DNA of 64,000 nt from assembly GCA_023426545.1 (NCBI GenBank), contig JAFAAN010000044.1:15179-79178 (forward strand), in the 5' to 3' direction. This document shows, piece after piece, positions 38,183 through 48,472 of the stretch. The DNA comes from Pseudomonadota bacterium (GTDB lineage Bacteria; Myxococcota; Myxococcia; Myxococcales; Myxococcaceae). Under the pieces are notes generated by a model. That model saw only the letters and a list, made by a program, of their open reading frames with translations. It had not been told where the DNA came from and made no database searches. The translations under genes and the position numbers were made by a program. The first letter of the stretch is position 1. Every line of letters starts with the position of its first letter.

Positions 38183-39859
38183 ATGAAGGGCGGATGGCGA
38201 TGGGCGGGCGCGCTCTGCGTGGTGGGCACGGTGTGGGTCGCGGGCTGTGGCGCTGGGAGTGAAACGACGAGCCCCGAGGGCCTGGGCAATCCCCCCTCGG
38301 AATCGCCTCAGAGCCCGGAAGACGACGCCGGAACCCCCGACGCGGGGCCGAGCACCCCGGACGCCGGGCCGGACACCCCGGATGGCGGGGGCGAGCAAGA
38401 GCCCGACGGCGGCGCTTCGGACTCGGGCACGCCGGCCGACGACGGTGGCACACCTGCCGACGATGGTGGCACGCCGGCCGACGACGGTGGCACACCGGAC
38501 GGCGGGCCCGTGGAGGTGCCGCTGCCCACGCCCTCCGCGGCGGGCTGGGAGTTCTTCGGTCGAGAGGCCGGCGGCCCCCGCTTCGTGTACGGCGTGAGCG
38601 CGGACGCCTCCGGCAACATCTGGGTGGCGGGCGGTGAAGAGGGGCTCTTCCTGATGAAGAAGGGCGAGCGCACCTTCCGCCACTTCACGATGGCGGACGG
38701 CCTGCGGCCCTACGGCTACATGCCGGACGGCAGCGCGCCTCCGGGGCCGAAGTACCTCAAGGTCATCTCCGTGGCGGGCGCGTGGGATGACACCGTCTTC
38801 GTGGGCTACGAGGGCATGCCGGGCGACGGCGCGCTCCACTGCGAGAACAACTGGGACAGCAACGTGCCGGACCCGGCCCGCTACAAGAGCGGCGATGCAG
38901 ACCGGGTGACGCTGCGCGCGAACGGCGCGCTCGACGTCGTGCACTACGACATCTCGTCGGGGCCGGGCGTCGTCGGGGACGAGCCCCAAGGCCGCGAGAA
39001 GCTCTGCAACGTCTGGCGCATCGCCTACGACGCGAGCACCCGCAGCGTCTGGTTTGGCGCCAACCACGGCTTCGCCCGGGGCAAGGCCGACTACTCAGGC
39101 AACCCCACGTGTAACGGGCAGCTCCGCTGCTCGGGCGTGGAGGAGCACTCGCACCCGGCCATCAACGCGTATGTCTATGCGAATCCCACGGAGGACCGGA
39201 AGCAGTACGGCGAGGACCGGAGCCGGTGGAGGGTGCAGCCCGCGCTGCTCACGGATGCGTACTGGGGCCTGGGTGTGCGGCCGGACGGGGATGTCTGGGT
39301 CGGAGGCGCCAACCGGACGACGCGCTACTTCTACGGCACCGTCGGGATGAACTTCTGGGAGGGCCAGAAGCGCACGGAGGCCAAGGCCCATGCGTGGAAC
39401 CGCATCGACATCTGGCGGGACGCGGTGGGCGAGGAGCACTTTTCGCGTCCGGAGCAACGCACGGATGACCTGGTCTCCGGCATCGCCGTCGTGGGGTCCT
39501 CCGCGTGGGTGGGCTCCTTCGGCCACGGGCTCGCGGAGCTGGACGACAACGGACAGGTGGTGCGCACGCTGAAGAACGAGCTGGCCGCGCCGCACGTGGC
39601 CAGTGTCGCCGCGGACCCTGCCAACGGCAGCATCTGGGCTGGCCATAGCTGGGGCGGTGGCCTCTCGCGTGTCCGAGGGGGCGCCGTCACCCACTACGGG
39701 CTCTCCGTGCTCGGGCCCGAGCTGTCCACCCTGCGCGTGCCCGACATCCAGGTGGACCGCTCCGGCCCGCGCCGCCGCATGCTGGTCGCCTTCCAGGGCG
39801 CCACGCTGGCCGACGGCACGGTGATGCCGGGCACCATTGGCATCTACTCCGGGGACTGA
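38183..39859 (+). CDS. Lipoprotein with low-complexity stalk and regulator-propeller-like repeats
   Basis: A 558-residue lipoprotein: the lipobox VAGC is at about residue 20. Residues about 30-110 are Pro/Asp/Gly/Thr-rich, including three perfect copies of PADDGGT. The remainder has beta-propeller-like repeats of the two-component-regulator propeller type (GVSADASGNIWVAGGEEGL, WGLGVRPDGDVWVGGANR, VAADPANGSIWAGHSWGG). The stalk would hold the propeller off the outer membrane. Function unknown. Confidence 0.75.
   Translation: MKGGWRWAGALCVVGTVWVAGCGAGSETTSPEGLGNPPSESPQSPEDDAGTPDAGPSTPDAGPDTPDGGGEQEPDGGASDSGTPADDGGTPADDGGTPADDGGTPDGGPVEVPLPTPSAAGWEFFGREAGGPRFVYGVSADASGNIWVAGGEEGLFLMKKGERTFRHFTMADGLRPYGYMPDGSAPPGPKYLKVISVAGAWDDTVFVGYEGMPGDGALHCENNWDSNVPDPARYKSGDADRVTLRANGALDVVHYDISSGPGVVGDEPQGREKLCNVWRIAYDASTRSVWFGANHGFARGKADYSGNPTCNGQLRCSGVEEHSHPAINAYVYANPTEDRKQYGEDRSRWRVQPALLTDAYWGLGVRPDGDVWVGGANRTTRYFYGTVGMNFWEGQKRTEAKAHAWNRIDIWRDAVGEEHFSRPEQRTDDLVSGIAVVGSSAWVGSFGHGLAELDDNGQVVRTLKNELAAPHVASVAADPANGSIWAGHSWGGGLSRVRGGAVTHYGLSVLGPELSTLRVPDIQVDRSGPRRRMLVAFQGATLADGTVMPGTIGIYSGD
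38432..38494 (+). repeat. Three tandem 21-bp repeats
   Basis: Units 38432-38452, 38453-38473 and 38474-38494. The first and third are identical; the second differs at three bases (one in the first proline codon, one in an aspartate codon and the final base). They encode the PADDGGT stalk repeats and may vary in number between strains. Confidence 0.9.
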
Positions 39860-39875
39860 GCGGCGCACCGCGCGG

Positions 39876-40457
39876 CTACTTGTACCAGGGGTAGGTCAGG
39901 TTGGAGGGGAGCAGGAAGGCCCAGCCCGCATCGATGACCACAGGTCCCTTGCCGGGCCTTCCATAGACTTCCACCGGGACCCTGGAGACCCCTTCGTCGT
40001 AGGGGTATGCCATTGGCATATCCCCGGTTCGCAGATGCACGTTCCGAAGCGCCACGCGGTGCTCCTTCACGTCGTACAGCGTGGCCACGAAGAGAATCTG
40101 CTCGTCGTCGCTCACCACTTTCTTGCGCAGCACTGACATCAGCATCGGGGTCCGCTCATCCGCCATCACGCTTCGAATGAGTTCCCGCGTGTTGCGCGGC
40201 CCACGCCAGAGCATCAGCCCGCCGACAATGAGCATGCCGATGCCCAAGAAGAGGACCGGACCGCGCTCCATCAGTTCGTGCCGTCCTGCCGCCATGAGCT
40301 GGTGCAACGGAGGCAACCCATAGAGCATCGCCACCGCCCCCGGGAGGGCCATCACGACGCCTGTCCGGCGGGTCAACGACAGGTCCTGTTGCAACGCGGC
40401 AATCAACGCGTCACGGTTCAACTGCGCGGTCCTCGTCAGAGAGCTCGCGTTCGACAT
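39876..40457 (-). CDS. Membrane protein, unknown
   Basis: A 193-residue protein. The first 35 residues are polar and helical; two hydrophobic segments (about 35-50 and 65-85, VLFLGIGMLIVGGLMLW) are separated by a short loop. The last 110 residues are a soluble beta-rich domain (RTPMLMSVLRKKVVSDDEQ, ATLYDVKEHRVALRNVHLR). No family recognised. Codon third positions and local composition appear less GC-biased than in the neighbours, which may indicate a foreign origin. It is convergent with the propeller lipoprotein. Confidence 0.65.
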   Translation of the reverse strand: MSNASSLTRTAQLNRDALIAALQQDLSLTRRTGVVMALPGAVAMLYGLPPLHQLMAAGRHELMERGPVLFLGIGMLIVGGLMLWRGPRNTRELIRSVMADERTPMLMSVLRKKVVSDDEQILFVATLYDVKEHRVALRNVHLRTGDMPMAYPYDEGVSRVPVEVYGRPGKGPVVIDAGWAFLLPSNLTYPWYK

Positions 40458-40866
40458 CGTGTCGGGCCTCCGGACTCGATGCTCAGCGTCCTAAGCCGGC
40501 CCGCCTGCCGCCGATAGGGCCAATGAACGTTCCGGGGGCTCTCCAGGCCGGAAAGTAGCCCGAGCCCTACCGAAATGGGACTCCCGCCATTTCCTCGCGA
40601 AGGCGAGGAAGCCCCCCGGCCGTGCAACGCGTCTTGCAGCTGCACCCACGGACGCTCCGCGCGTACTTCCTCCCGCCTACGGTCCGGACCACAATCCCGA
40701 GGCGCAATGCGAGCGTGAGGCGGAACCGCATCAGTCGCGAGCACACTTCAGGCCGAATTGGGCGCAAGATTCTCAAGCCGGCACGGCCGCCCGCTGGGCG
40801 GGGCGTCGTCCCGCGGGACAGGAAGTCACCACGGGACGCGAAGGCATCCTAGAATCCCCGCCGGCC
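40458..40866. other. Intergenic region between divergent genes, with a hairpin
   Basis: 409 bases between the membrane protein (-) and the FHA activator (+). It holds a perfect 8-bp hairpin with a GAAG tetraloop (TTCCTCGC 40591-40598 with 40603-40610). It is lower in GC than average. No protein with family support was found in any frame. Confidence 0.4.
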
Positions 40867-42231
<1,365 letters not shown>

Positions 42232-42368
42232 AGCCCCCGCGGCGATGCGGCGGGCCGGACTGGCCAACAGCGGACGGAGTGGAGAACCCGCTCGTGACAG
42301 CGGGACGGGCCGTGGCATGGTCTCGCCACAATCGGAGTGAAACCCTCCCCCACTAGGAGACGTCAAGA

Positions 42369-43004
42369 ATGAAGCGTCCGTCCCCCTGGCTCGCCATCGC
42401 GTTCGCCGGATTCATGTCCCTGCACGCGACCGGCTGCTTCGGTCAGTTCAAGCTCACGCAGAAGATCTGGAACTTCAACAAGAACATCTCCGGCAACAAG
42501 TTCGTGCAGTGGCTGATGTTCCTCGTGCTGACCATCATCCCCGTCTACGAGCTGGGCGTGTTCATCGACTCGATTGTCGTCAACAGCATCGAGTTCTGGA
42601 CCGGCAGCAACCCGGTCGCCAGCGCCGACGGGAGCGACAACAACACCCGCATCGTCAAGCTGAGCCCCACGGACACCCTGCGCCTGTCGCGCGACGTGGA
42701 GACCGGCGTCATGCGCATCGAGTTGGAGCGCGAGGGCCACGAGACGATGGTCCGCTACTTCGAGCCGCTGGAGGACGGCATGGTCGTCCGCGACGACGCG
42801 GGCACGATGCTCATCCAGGCCCAGGAGACGGCGGATGGCGCTGTGGCGGTGACGGATGCCTCCGGCACCACCCTGACGGTCCACGCCCGTGACGCGCTGG
42901 CCGTGGCCCGCCGCGTGTACGAAGAGGGCGGCGCGCAGGCCCTCGCGCAGCACACCGTGGCCCAGGCCTCCATGTCCCAGGGCCTCGCCTGCGTGGCGCG
43001 GTAG
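42369..43004 (+). CDS. DUF3332 family membrane protein
   Basis: A 211-residue protein that matches DUF3332: a signal-like N-terminus ending HATGC, then FGQFKLTQKIWNFNKNISGN, a membrane segment (about 50-70) and the diagnostic VVNSIEFWTGSNPV. The C-terminal part (residues 90-180) is a soluble beta domain. The N-terminal Cys could be lipidated. AGGAG lies nine bases before the ATG. It is transcribed alone and ends at a long hairpin. The function of the family is unknown. Confidence 0.8.
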   Translation: MKRPSPWLAIAFAGFMSLHATGCFGQFKLTQKIWNFNKNISGNKFVQWLMFLVLTIIPVYELGVFIDSIVVNSIEFWTGSNPVASADGSDNNTRIVKLSPTDTLRLSRDVETGVMRIELEREGHETMVRYFEPLEDGMVVRDDAGTMLIQAQETADGAVAVTDASGTTLTVHARDALAVARRVYEEGGAQALAQHTVAQASMSQGLACVAR

Positions 43005-43020
43005 CCAACTCCGCGCCAAC

Positions 43021-43073
43021 CTGTTCGGGAGTGTCGGGGCATCGGCGTCACCCAACCCGACATTTCCGAACAG
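43021..43073. terminator. Long bidirectional terminator hairpin
   Basis: An 18-bp stem (43021-43038 with 43056-43073) with two G-U positions and a 17-base loop, between convergent stops at 43004 and 43105. Confidence 0.75.
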
Positions 43074-43104
43074 CCACCCGCCTGATGCGCTCCGGCCCCT
43101 CCCG

Positions 43105-43677
43105 TTATTCGGGAAGCGTGCCCGCGTCGGGAGGGACACCCCCGTCGAGCAGCTCGCCCGGCTCGGGGCCGAAGCTCGCGTCCCGGGCCACCACGGAGAA
43201 GGTGCCCTCCAGGTTGCGGCCAGCGCCGTAGCCGTCCCCCCGGCGGAAGGACATGGAGAAATCCCCGCGCGTGGACTCGCCCGGGTTGCCTCCGGATTCC
43301 AGCTTCAGGTCGCCTTTGTGCACCGGCCCGAAGGCGCGCACGGGCTCGCCCGCGGCGAGGTGCACCACGGTGGCCCGGGCCCGGCCCGAGGGCGTGGTGC
43401 CCGCCAGGTCCACCTTCGCGCCCGGACGGAGGTCCAGTCCCTCGGTGGACACCGTGAGCCGGACCACCAGGTCCACGTCCAGGTCGTTGTTCCGGTAGTA
43501 GCTGACCTGGAAGGCCTCCGCGTTGCGCAGCACCTCCACGCGGGACACCTCCAGCGGGAAGAGCTCGGACACGCTGCCGCCCAGCGAGTTGTCTGACAGG
43601 CCACACGCGGTCAGCCCCGCGCCGGAGACCACGGCGGCCAGCCCCACGGCGGCGAGTGACCGGAACCCGCGCGTCAT
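43105..43677 (-). CDS. Lipoprotein, unknown (beta-rich)
   Basis: A 190-residue lipoprotein with lipobox LTAC after a 25-residue signal. The mature part is beta-rich (RNNDLDVDLVVRLTVSTEGL, ATVVHLAAGEPVRAFG) and ends in a Pro/Gly/Asp tail. It starts in an ATGA overlap with the upstream lipoprotein, so they are co-translated. No known family. Confidence 0.72.
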   Translation of the reverse strand: MTRGFRSLAAVGLAAVVSGAGLTACGLSDNSLGGSVSELFPLEVSRVEVLRNAEAFQVSYYRNNDLDVDLVVRLTVSTEGLDLRPGAKVDLAGTTPSGRARATVVHLAAGEPVRAFGPVHKGDLKLESGGNPGESTRGDFSMSFRRGDGYGAGRNLEGTFSVVARDASFGPEPGELLDGGVPPDAGTLPE

Positions 43678-45017
43678 CGCTCCACCGCGAGCTTCAGCAC
43701 GCCCTTGTCCGGCGCCACCACCGGCGCCCGGTAGAGGACGACGCGCTTGCCATTGGACAGGTAGGCCAGCTTCGGCGACCAACCGCCGCCCGCATCCACC
43801 AGCGTCTCCCGCCAATTGCCGGCGATGCGCGTGGAGATGACCAGCGCATCGTCGCTCGGGTTGCAGCCCGTGTCGTTGCGGCTGGACTCCTGGGCGCAGA
43901 TGTAGAATGCGATGGACGGCTCGTGGTGCACGGGGTCGAAGGCCAGCGACGGATACCAGCCGCCCGTCCCGATGTTGAACACGGGGTCCGGCATGGACCA
44001 GTCCCGCTCGGACGTGCAGGACGTCGCGGAGGTGTCGGCGCACTCCGTGTACGTCAGCGTGTTCGAGGACCGGTTCAGCACCGCGATGCCAAACCCCTCG
44101 ACCCCGTCATACGCGAGCGACGCCCCGAGCTGCGTGTTGGGGACGGCCTGCACCCGCACCGGCGCCGTCCAGGTGAGCCCGTCCGTGTTGCGCCGCTGGA
44201 AGTGCACGTCCGTACCGGTGGCATGCGCGGCCTCCGGGGCCTTGTCATGCACCAGGGCCGGCTGCGCCCCCGCCATCACCATGGCGATGTGGCCACCGTA
44301 GCCCTGCTTGTCATCGCCGGAGCCCACCACCACCCGGCGTTGCCAGGTCGTGGGACCTCCGCTGGCGACCTCCAGGTCGCTGCTCGAATAGGACTGACGT
44401 TCCGTGCTGCCCATCTTCCCGTCCCGGTACGCGATGATGGCCTCGCTCCCCGAGAAGACCATGGAAGGATTGAGCCCCACCAGGAAGCCCTGGTCCATGG
44501 CGGGGTTGGAGGGCTGGGCCTCGTCGGAGCGCCGCACGACGATGCGCTCCGTCCAAGCGCCGGAGGCACCGCGGTAGGACACCGCGAGGTCGCTCTGGAA
44601 CCAGTATGACGTGTCATCCGAGCCGCCGCCCAGGTACGCCACCACCGGCTGACCGTCCGGACCAAAGGCCACGGACACGCCGTACACGCGCTGCACGGTG
44701 GCGATGCGCTCCGCCGGGCCGAGCTGCCCGCCGTTGAACTCGCGGTACATCAGGTCCGAGTCCGCCACGTCGTACGTCATCGTCCCCGTGCGGACGAAGT
44801 ACGCCATGCCGATGCGGTCATCGGGGCCCACCGCCATGGCGATGGAGGAGATCGGATCGAACTGGCCCTCGCTCGGGTCCACCACGAGGCGCGTGAAGGG
44901 CGAGTCCTCGTTCGAGCCACCATCGGGGGTGACGCCCCCATCAGGGACCACCGGGTTGCTGTCCTTGCCACATCCCAGCGCGAGCACCAGGCCCCAAGCC
45001 CAGGCATGCCGTTTCAT
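43674..45017 (-). CDS. Lipoprotein, beta-propeller-like
   Basis: A 447-residue lipoprotein: signal MKRHAWAWGLVLALGC with lipobox ALGC, and AGGAG seven bases before the ATG at 45017. A short Asp/Gly/Pro stretch leads to a repeat-rich region with a blade-like rhythm (ISSIAMAVGPDDRIGMAYF, VYGVSVAFGPDGQPVVAYL, GVEGFGIAVLNRSSNTLTY, WYPSLAFDPVHHEPSIAFYI), probably a seven-bladed propeller such as a sialidase-like fold. No catalytic motif was recognised. Confidence 0.72.
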   Translation of the reverse strand: MKRHAWAWGLVLALGCGKDSNPVVPDGGVTPDGGSNEDSPFTRLVVDPSEGQFDPISSIAMAVGPDDRIGMAYFVRTGTMTYDVADSDLMYREFNGGQLGPAERIATVQRVYGVSVAFGPDGQPVVAYLGGGSDDTSYWFQSDLAVSYRGASGAWTERIVVRRSDEAQPSNPAMDQGFLVGLNPSMVFSGSEAIIAYRDGKMGSTERQSYSSSDLEVASGGPTTWQRRVVVGSGDDKQGYGGHIAMVMAGAQPALVHDKAPEAAHATGTDVHFQRRNTDGLTWTAPVRVQAVPNTQLGASLAYDGVEGFGIAVLNRSSNTLTYTECADTSATSCTSERDWSMPDPVFNIGTGGWYPSLAFDPVHHEPSIAFYICAQESSRNDTGCNPSDDALVISTRIAGNWRETLVDAGGGWSPKLAYLSNGKRVVLYRAPVVAPDKGVLKLAVER

Positions 45018-45151
45018 GTGCCACTCCTCGTGTGTTGTCGGCCCTGCACGTCGTGGCGGCATCCTACGACAGCGACGCGCGGCGGGGAGCCGCCGAGCAT
45101 GTTTCATGAGACCAGCGCGGAGCGGCCTCGTGCGCTAGGCTCACGCGCCGA

Positions 45152-45787
45152 ATGACACGCGCGCGTTCCAACCGGGGGCGCCTGTCCCGGCGCTCCCTCA
45201 TCCAGCGGCTGACCTTCCTGGGCGGGGGCGTGGTGTTGCTCGGCCCTGCGTGCAAGCGCTCCTCCGAGCCGAAGGAGGAGCCTCCAGCCGCGAAACAGGA
45301 CGGACAGGCGCCGCGCACCTTCTCCTCCCTGGAGTACGCGGTGGTGGCCGCCGCCACCGAGCGCATCCTCCCACGCGATGAGGACCCGGGCGCCCTCGAC
45401 GCGGAGGTCCCCGTCTACATCGACCGCATCCTCCAGACACCCGAGCTGGCACCGGTGCGAGAGGACTTCCTCTCCGGTGTGGCGGCCCTGGAACGCCGCG
45501 CCCGGCGCATGCACCAGAAGGGCTTCGCCGCCCTGACAGCCGAGCAGCAGGACGAACTGCTCACCGCCTTCAAGGACAGCCCGCCCCGCAGCGGCGAGGC
45601 GCACTTCTTCGAGCTGCTCACGGTGATGACGCTGGAAGGCTTCCTCGGGGACCCGTCCTATGGCGGCAACAAGGACAAGGCGGGGTGGCGGCTGATGGGC
45701 TTCGACACCGTGGGCACCGTGGCGTCCGCGCCTCCCGAGGGATACGACGGCCCGAAGTGCCTGCGTGAGTGCGGAGCACACCGGTGA
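45152..45787 (+). CDS. Gluconate 2-dehydrogenase subunit 3-like, Tat-exported small subunit
   Basis: A 211-residue protein. The N-terminus has a twin-arginine signal (SRRSLIQRLTFLGGGVVLL) and a Cys just after it (GPAC). The rest, AEVPVYIDRIL, GEAHFFELLTVMTLEGFLGDP and YGGNKDKAGWRLMGF, matches the small gamma subunit of FAD-dependent gluconate/glucose/sorbitol dehydrogenases, which carries the catalytic subunit through the Tat system. GTGA overlap with the GMC gene makes a coupled pair. Confidence 0.85.
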   Translation: MTRARSNRGRLSRRSLIQRLTFLGGGVVLLGPACKRSSEPKEEPPAAKQDGQAPRTFSSLEYAVVAAATERILPRDEDPGALDAEVPVYIDRILQTPELAPVREDFLSGVAALERRARRMHQKGFAALTAEQQDELLTAFKDSPPRSGEAHFFELLTVMTLEGFLGDPSYGGNKDKAGWRLMGFDTVGTVASAPPEGYDGPKCLRECGAHR

Positions 45788-47436
45788 GCTTGCCCGAGGC
45801 AGACGTCTGCATCATCGGCAGCGGCGCGGGCGGTGCCCCCATGGCGCTGGAGCTGGGCCGCGCGGGCTTCAAGGTGGTGGTGCTGGAGAAGGGCCCGCAC
45901 TACCAGCCGCGGGACTTCATCCACGACGAAATCCTGAACAGCCGCCGGAACTTCTTCATGCCGGTGCCGTGGGAGGAGCCGCACCTGCTGCGCCACGGCG
46001 CTGCGGGCCGCTACGAGAAGACGAGCGCGGCGTGGACGGCCAACTGCGTGGGCGGCGGCACCGTCCACATGAGCGGCTTCTTCTACCGGCTCAAGCCCGT
46101 GGACTTCCGCCTGCGCTCCACGCTGGGCGCGGTGCCCGGCAGCACCGTGGCGGACTGGCCCATCTCCTACGAGGAGCTGGCGCCCTACTACGACAAGGCC
46201 GAGGCCGAGCTGGGCGTGTCCGGCGAGTCCGTCCCCCACCCCTTCGCCGAGCCTCGAAGCGGCCCCTACCCGCTGCCGCCACTGGACGTGCACCCCGTCG
46301 CGAAGGAGCTCGACGAGGCGTGCGGCGCCCTGGGCTGGCACGCGCTCCCCACCGCGCGCGGCATCCTCAGCAAGCCCTACCGGGGCCGAGCGCCGTGCTC
46401 GTACTGCGCGCTGTGCGGCAGCTACGGCTGCGAGACAGGCGCGAAGAGCGGCACGAACGCCAGCCTCATCCCCGCGGCCCTGGCCACCGGCAACGTGGAC
46501 CTGCGCCCCGGGTGCATGGCGCGCACGGTGGAGGTGGACAAACAGGGCCGCGCGAGGAGCGTCGTCTACATCGACGCGGACGGTGTGACGCGCGAGCAGC
46601 GCGCGCGCGTCATTGTCGTGTCGTGTACCGCCGTGGAGAGCGCGCGCCTGCTGCTCAACTCCACGTCCAGCCGCTTTCCGCGCGGGCTGGCCAACGGCAG
46701 CGGGCTGGTGGGGCGCAACCTCACCTTCAGCTCCTTCGGTGAGTCCCACGCCACCTTCCGTCTGTCGAAGCAGGCCGCCACACGGCCCTGGCTGAAAGAC
46801 CCGTCTCCCTTCGTCAACCGCAGCCTCCAGGACTTCTACCTGCTGCCGGATGCCCGGCACGGCTTCCGCAAGGGCGGCACGCTGGGCTTCATGTGGGCCC
46901 ACCCCAATCCCATCCACGCCGCGGTGGGTCTGGCGGGCAAGGGCCCGAGGGCCGTCTTCGGCAAGGAACTGAAGGAGCGGATGCGCGAGTACCGCGACTC
47001 ACGCATCCTCCAGTTCGAGGTGTACGCCGAGTTCCTCCCCACCGCCGGCACCTACGTCCGCGTGGAGGACCGCGTGAAGGACCGGTACGGCATCCCGGTG
47101 GCGGCCATCACCGTGGACCGGCACCCCATGGACCTGGCGGCCACGCGTTTCCTGGTGGAGCGTGGCGAGGAGGTCCTCCGGCGCCTGGGCCCGGATGATG
47201 TCCGGCGCGGCACCACCCGCGGGGAGACGACCCTCCTCCAGCACGGCACCTGTCGCTTCGGTGATGACGCGGCCACCTCGGTGCTGGACCGGAACTGCCG
47301 AGCGCATGAGGTGCCCAACCTCTACGTGGTGGACGGCAGCTTCATGCCCACCGGCGGCAGCGTGCCCGCCACGCTCACCATCAGCGCCAACAGCTTCCGC
47401 GTGGCGGCGCACCTGGTGCGCACGCTCAAGGGCTGA
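45784..47436 (+). CDS. GMC-family FAD oxidoreductase
   Basis: A 550-residue flavoenzyme without its own signal peptide. The FAD site GSGAGG is at residues 12-17; GGGTVHMSG is the flavin wrap; HGTCRFG and VDGSFMPTGGSVPATLTISAN contain the catalytic His/Asn region. A cysteine cluster (C205, C208, C211, C216 in CSYCALCGSYGC) suggests an Fe-S cluster as in FAD-dependent glucose dehydrogenase. The start is GTG 45784. Its partner, the Tat small subunit, precedes it; no cytochrome subunit gene is adjacent. Sugar or polyol oxidation in the periplasm is inferred. Confidence 0.88.
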   Translation: MSLPEADVCIIGSGAGGAPMALELGRAGFKVVVLEKGPHYQPRDFIHDEILNSRRNFFMPVPWEEPHLLRHGAAGRYEKTSAAWTANCVGGGTVHMSGFFYRLKPVDFRLRSTLGAVPGSTVADWPISYEELAPYYDKAEAELGVSGESVPHPFAEPRSGPYPLPPLDVHPVAKELDEACGALGWHALPTARGILSKPYRGRAPCSYCALCGSYGCETGAKSGTNASLIPAALATGNVDLRPGCMARTVEVDKQGRARSVVYIDADGVTREQRARVIVVSCTAVESARLLLNSTSSRFPRGLANGSGLVGRNLTFSSFGESHATFRLSKQAATRPWLKDPSPFVNRSLQDFYLLPDARHGFRKGGTLGFMWAHPNPIHAAVGLAGKGPRAVFGKELKERMREYRDSRILQFEVYAEFLPTAGTYVRVEDRVKDRYGIPVAAITVDRHPMDLAATRFLVERGEEVLRRLGPDDVRRGTTRGETTLLQHGTCRFGDDAATSVLDRNCRAHEVPNLYVVDGSFMPTGGSVPATLTISANSFRVAAHLVRTLKG

Positions 47437-47445
47437 CGCGTCAGC
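47432..47445. other. Palindrome holding both stop codons
   Basis: GCTGACGCGTCAGC is a perfect 14-base palindrome containing the TGA of the GMC gene and the TGA (minus strand) of the next lipoprotein gene. It may help end both transcripts. Confidence 0.5.
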
Positions 47446-47947
47446 GCTTGCGCAGCGGCGTCACGTCCACCTTCACGAGGTAGCGAGCCTGCATGTCGGA
47501 CTCGACCTCGATGAGGTGGTCTCCCACACCCGTGAGTTCCGCCTCCTGGGTGAAGGCGCCCTGCCGTTCCGTCGCGTCCAGCACCGCGCGGCCCTCGGTC
47601 GCGCGGCGGATGCGCGCCCGGCAGCCCTCCTCGTGGAACTGCACCACCGTCTCCCGCCCCGCCGCCGTGGCGTCCTCCAGGTAGAGGCTCACCTTGACGG
47701 TGGAGGCCTCCTTGAGCTGGACGATGAGCTGCTGCCGCCCCGGGAAGCGGCCTTCCGAATAACTCTCCGGGCCGAGGATGCAGCCCGCCACCCGGCTGCA
47801 GACAGGCCACGCCTCACCACACGCATCCTTCACCCGGGCGCCGATGAAGTCCTCGCGCGCGCCGCCGCAGCCCACCACGAGCGACGCGAACAACAACACC
47901 GCGGCTGCCTGGGCCTTGCGGCCAAACACTGTTACAACCGGCGTCAT
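47441..47947 (-). CDS. Lipoprotein, unknown
   Basis: A 168-residue lipoprotein: lipobox VVGC after a 28-residue signal. The mature domain has paired cysteines (ACGEAWPVCSRVAGC) and a beta-rich body with LIVQLKEASTVKVSLYLED and DHLIEVESDMQARYLVKV, like a PPC/jelly-roll carbohydrate-binding module. ATG 47947. It is divergent from the next lipoprotein with only 31 bases between starts. Confidence 0.7.
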   Translation of the reverse strand: MTPVVTVFGRKAQAAAVLLFASLVVGCGGAREDFIGARVKDACGEAWPVCSRVAGCILGPESYSEGRFPGRQQLIVQLKEASTVKVSLYLEDATAAGRETVVQFHEEGCRARIRRATEGRAVLDATERQGAFTQEAELTGVGDHLIEVESDMQARYLVKVDVTPLRKR

Positions 47948-47978
47948 CTTCAGACCCTCATGCGAGGAGTGGATGCCC

Positions 47979-48410
47979 ATGCGACTGCATACCCGTTGGC
48001 TCCCCATCATCTTCTTCGCCCTGGCTGGCTGTGGAAACGAGACGGAGCTTCCCCAGGCGCCCACACTCTTCATCGACCGCGATGCCTTGACGTTCAACCG
48101 CGAGTTCCAGCGCGGCACCTACGTCGGGCAGACGGCCTACAACTCGCTGGCCATCCAGAACCGGGGCCTGGACCCGCTGGACATCACGGCCATCACCCCG
48201 TCCGCGCCGCGCGAGTTCACCCTCCAGCTTCCCGAGGGCTTCACCCCCGGCACGCCGCTCCGCCTGGAGACGTATGACCGCGCCTTCCTGACGGTGGCCT
48301 TCCTGCCCACCGACGACAAGGAATACACCGGCACGATTACCATCGAGTCGAACGCCGCCAACGCCCCCCAGAAGGCCATCACCCTCAACGGCCTGGGCGT
48401 CGCGCCGTGA
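47979..48410 (+). CDS. Lipoprotein with ASH/choice-of-anchor-D-like domain
   Basis: A 143-residue lipoprotein: lipobox ALAGC, then LTFNREFQRGTYVGQTAYNS, SLAIQNRGLDPLDITAI and YTGTITIESNAANAP, the strand pattern of immunoglobulin-like ASH/DUF1573-type domains. AGGAG lies nine bases before the ATG at 47979; an ATG at 47973 has only a 3-base spacer. Function unknown. Confidence 0.75.
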   Translation: MRLHTRWLPIIFFALAGCGNETELPQAPTLFIDRDALTFNREFQRGTYVGQTAYNSLAIQNRGLDPLDITAITPSAPREFTLQLPEGFTPGTPLRLETYDRAFLTVAFLPTDDKEYTGTITIESNAANAPQKAITLNGLGVAP

Positions 48411-48435
48411 AAGGCTAACAGGCCGCCGTGAGACA

Positions 48436-48457
48436 GGCGGGAGCGCGCGCTCCCGCC
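48436..48457. terminator. Terminator hairpin between convergent genes
   Basis: A perfect 9-bp stem (48436-48444 with 48449-48457) with GCGC loop, between stops at 48410 and 48473. Confidence 0.75.
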
Positions 48458-48472
48458 GTGCCGTCGCCGGGC

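Noticed and set aside
38432..38494. CRISPR-like repeat array
   Set aside because: The units are contiguous 21-mers with no spacers, within a coding stalk.
40622..40852. Small gene in the 409-base gap
   Set aside because: Arg/Pro-rich product with no ribosome site or family; likely chance.
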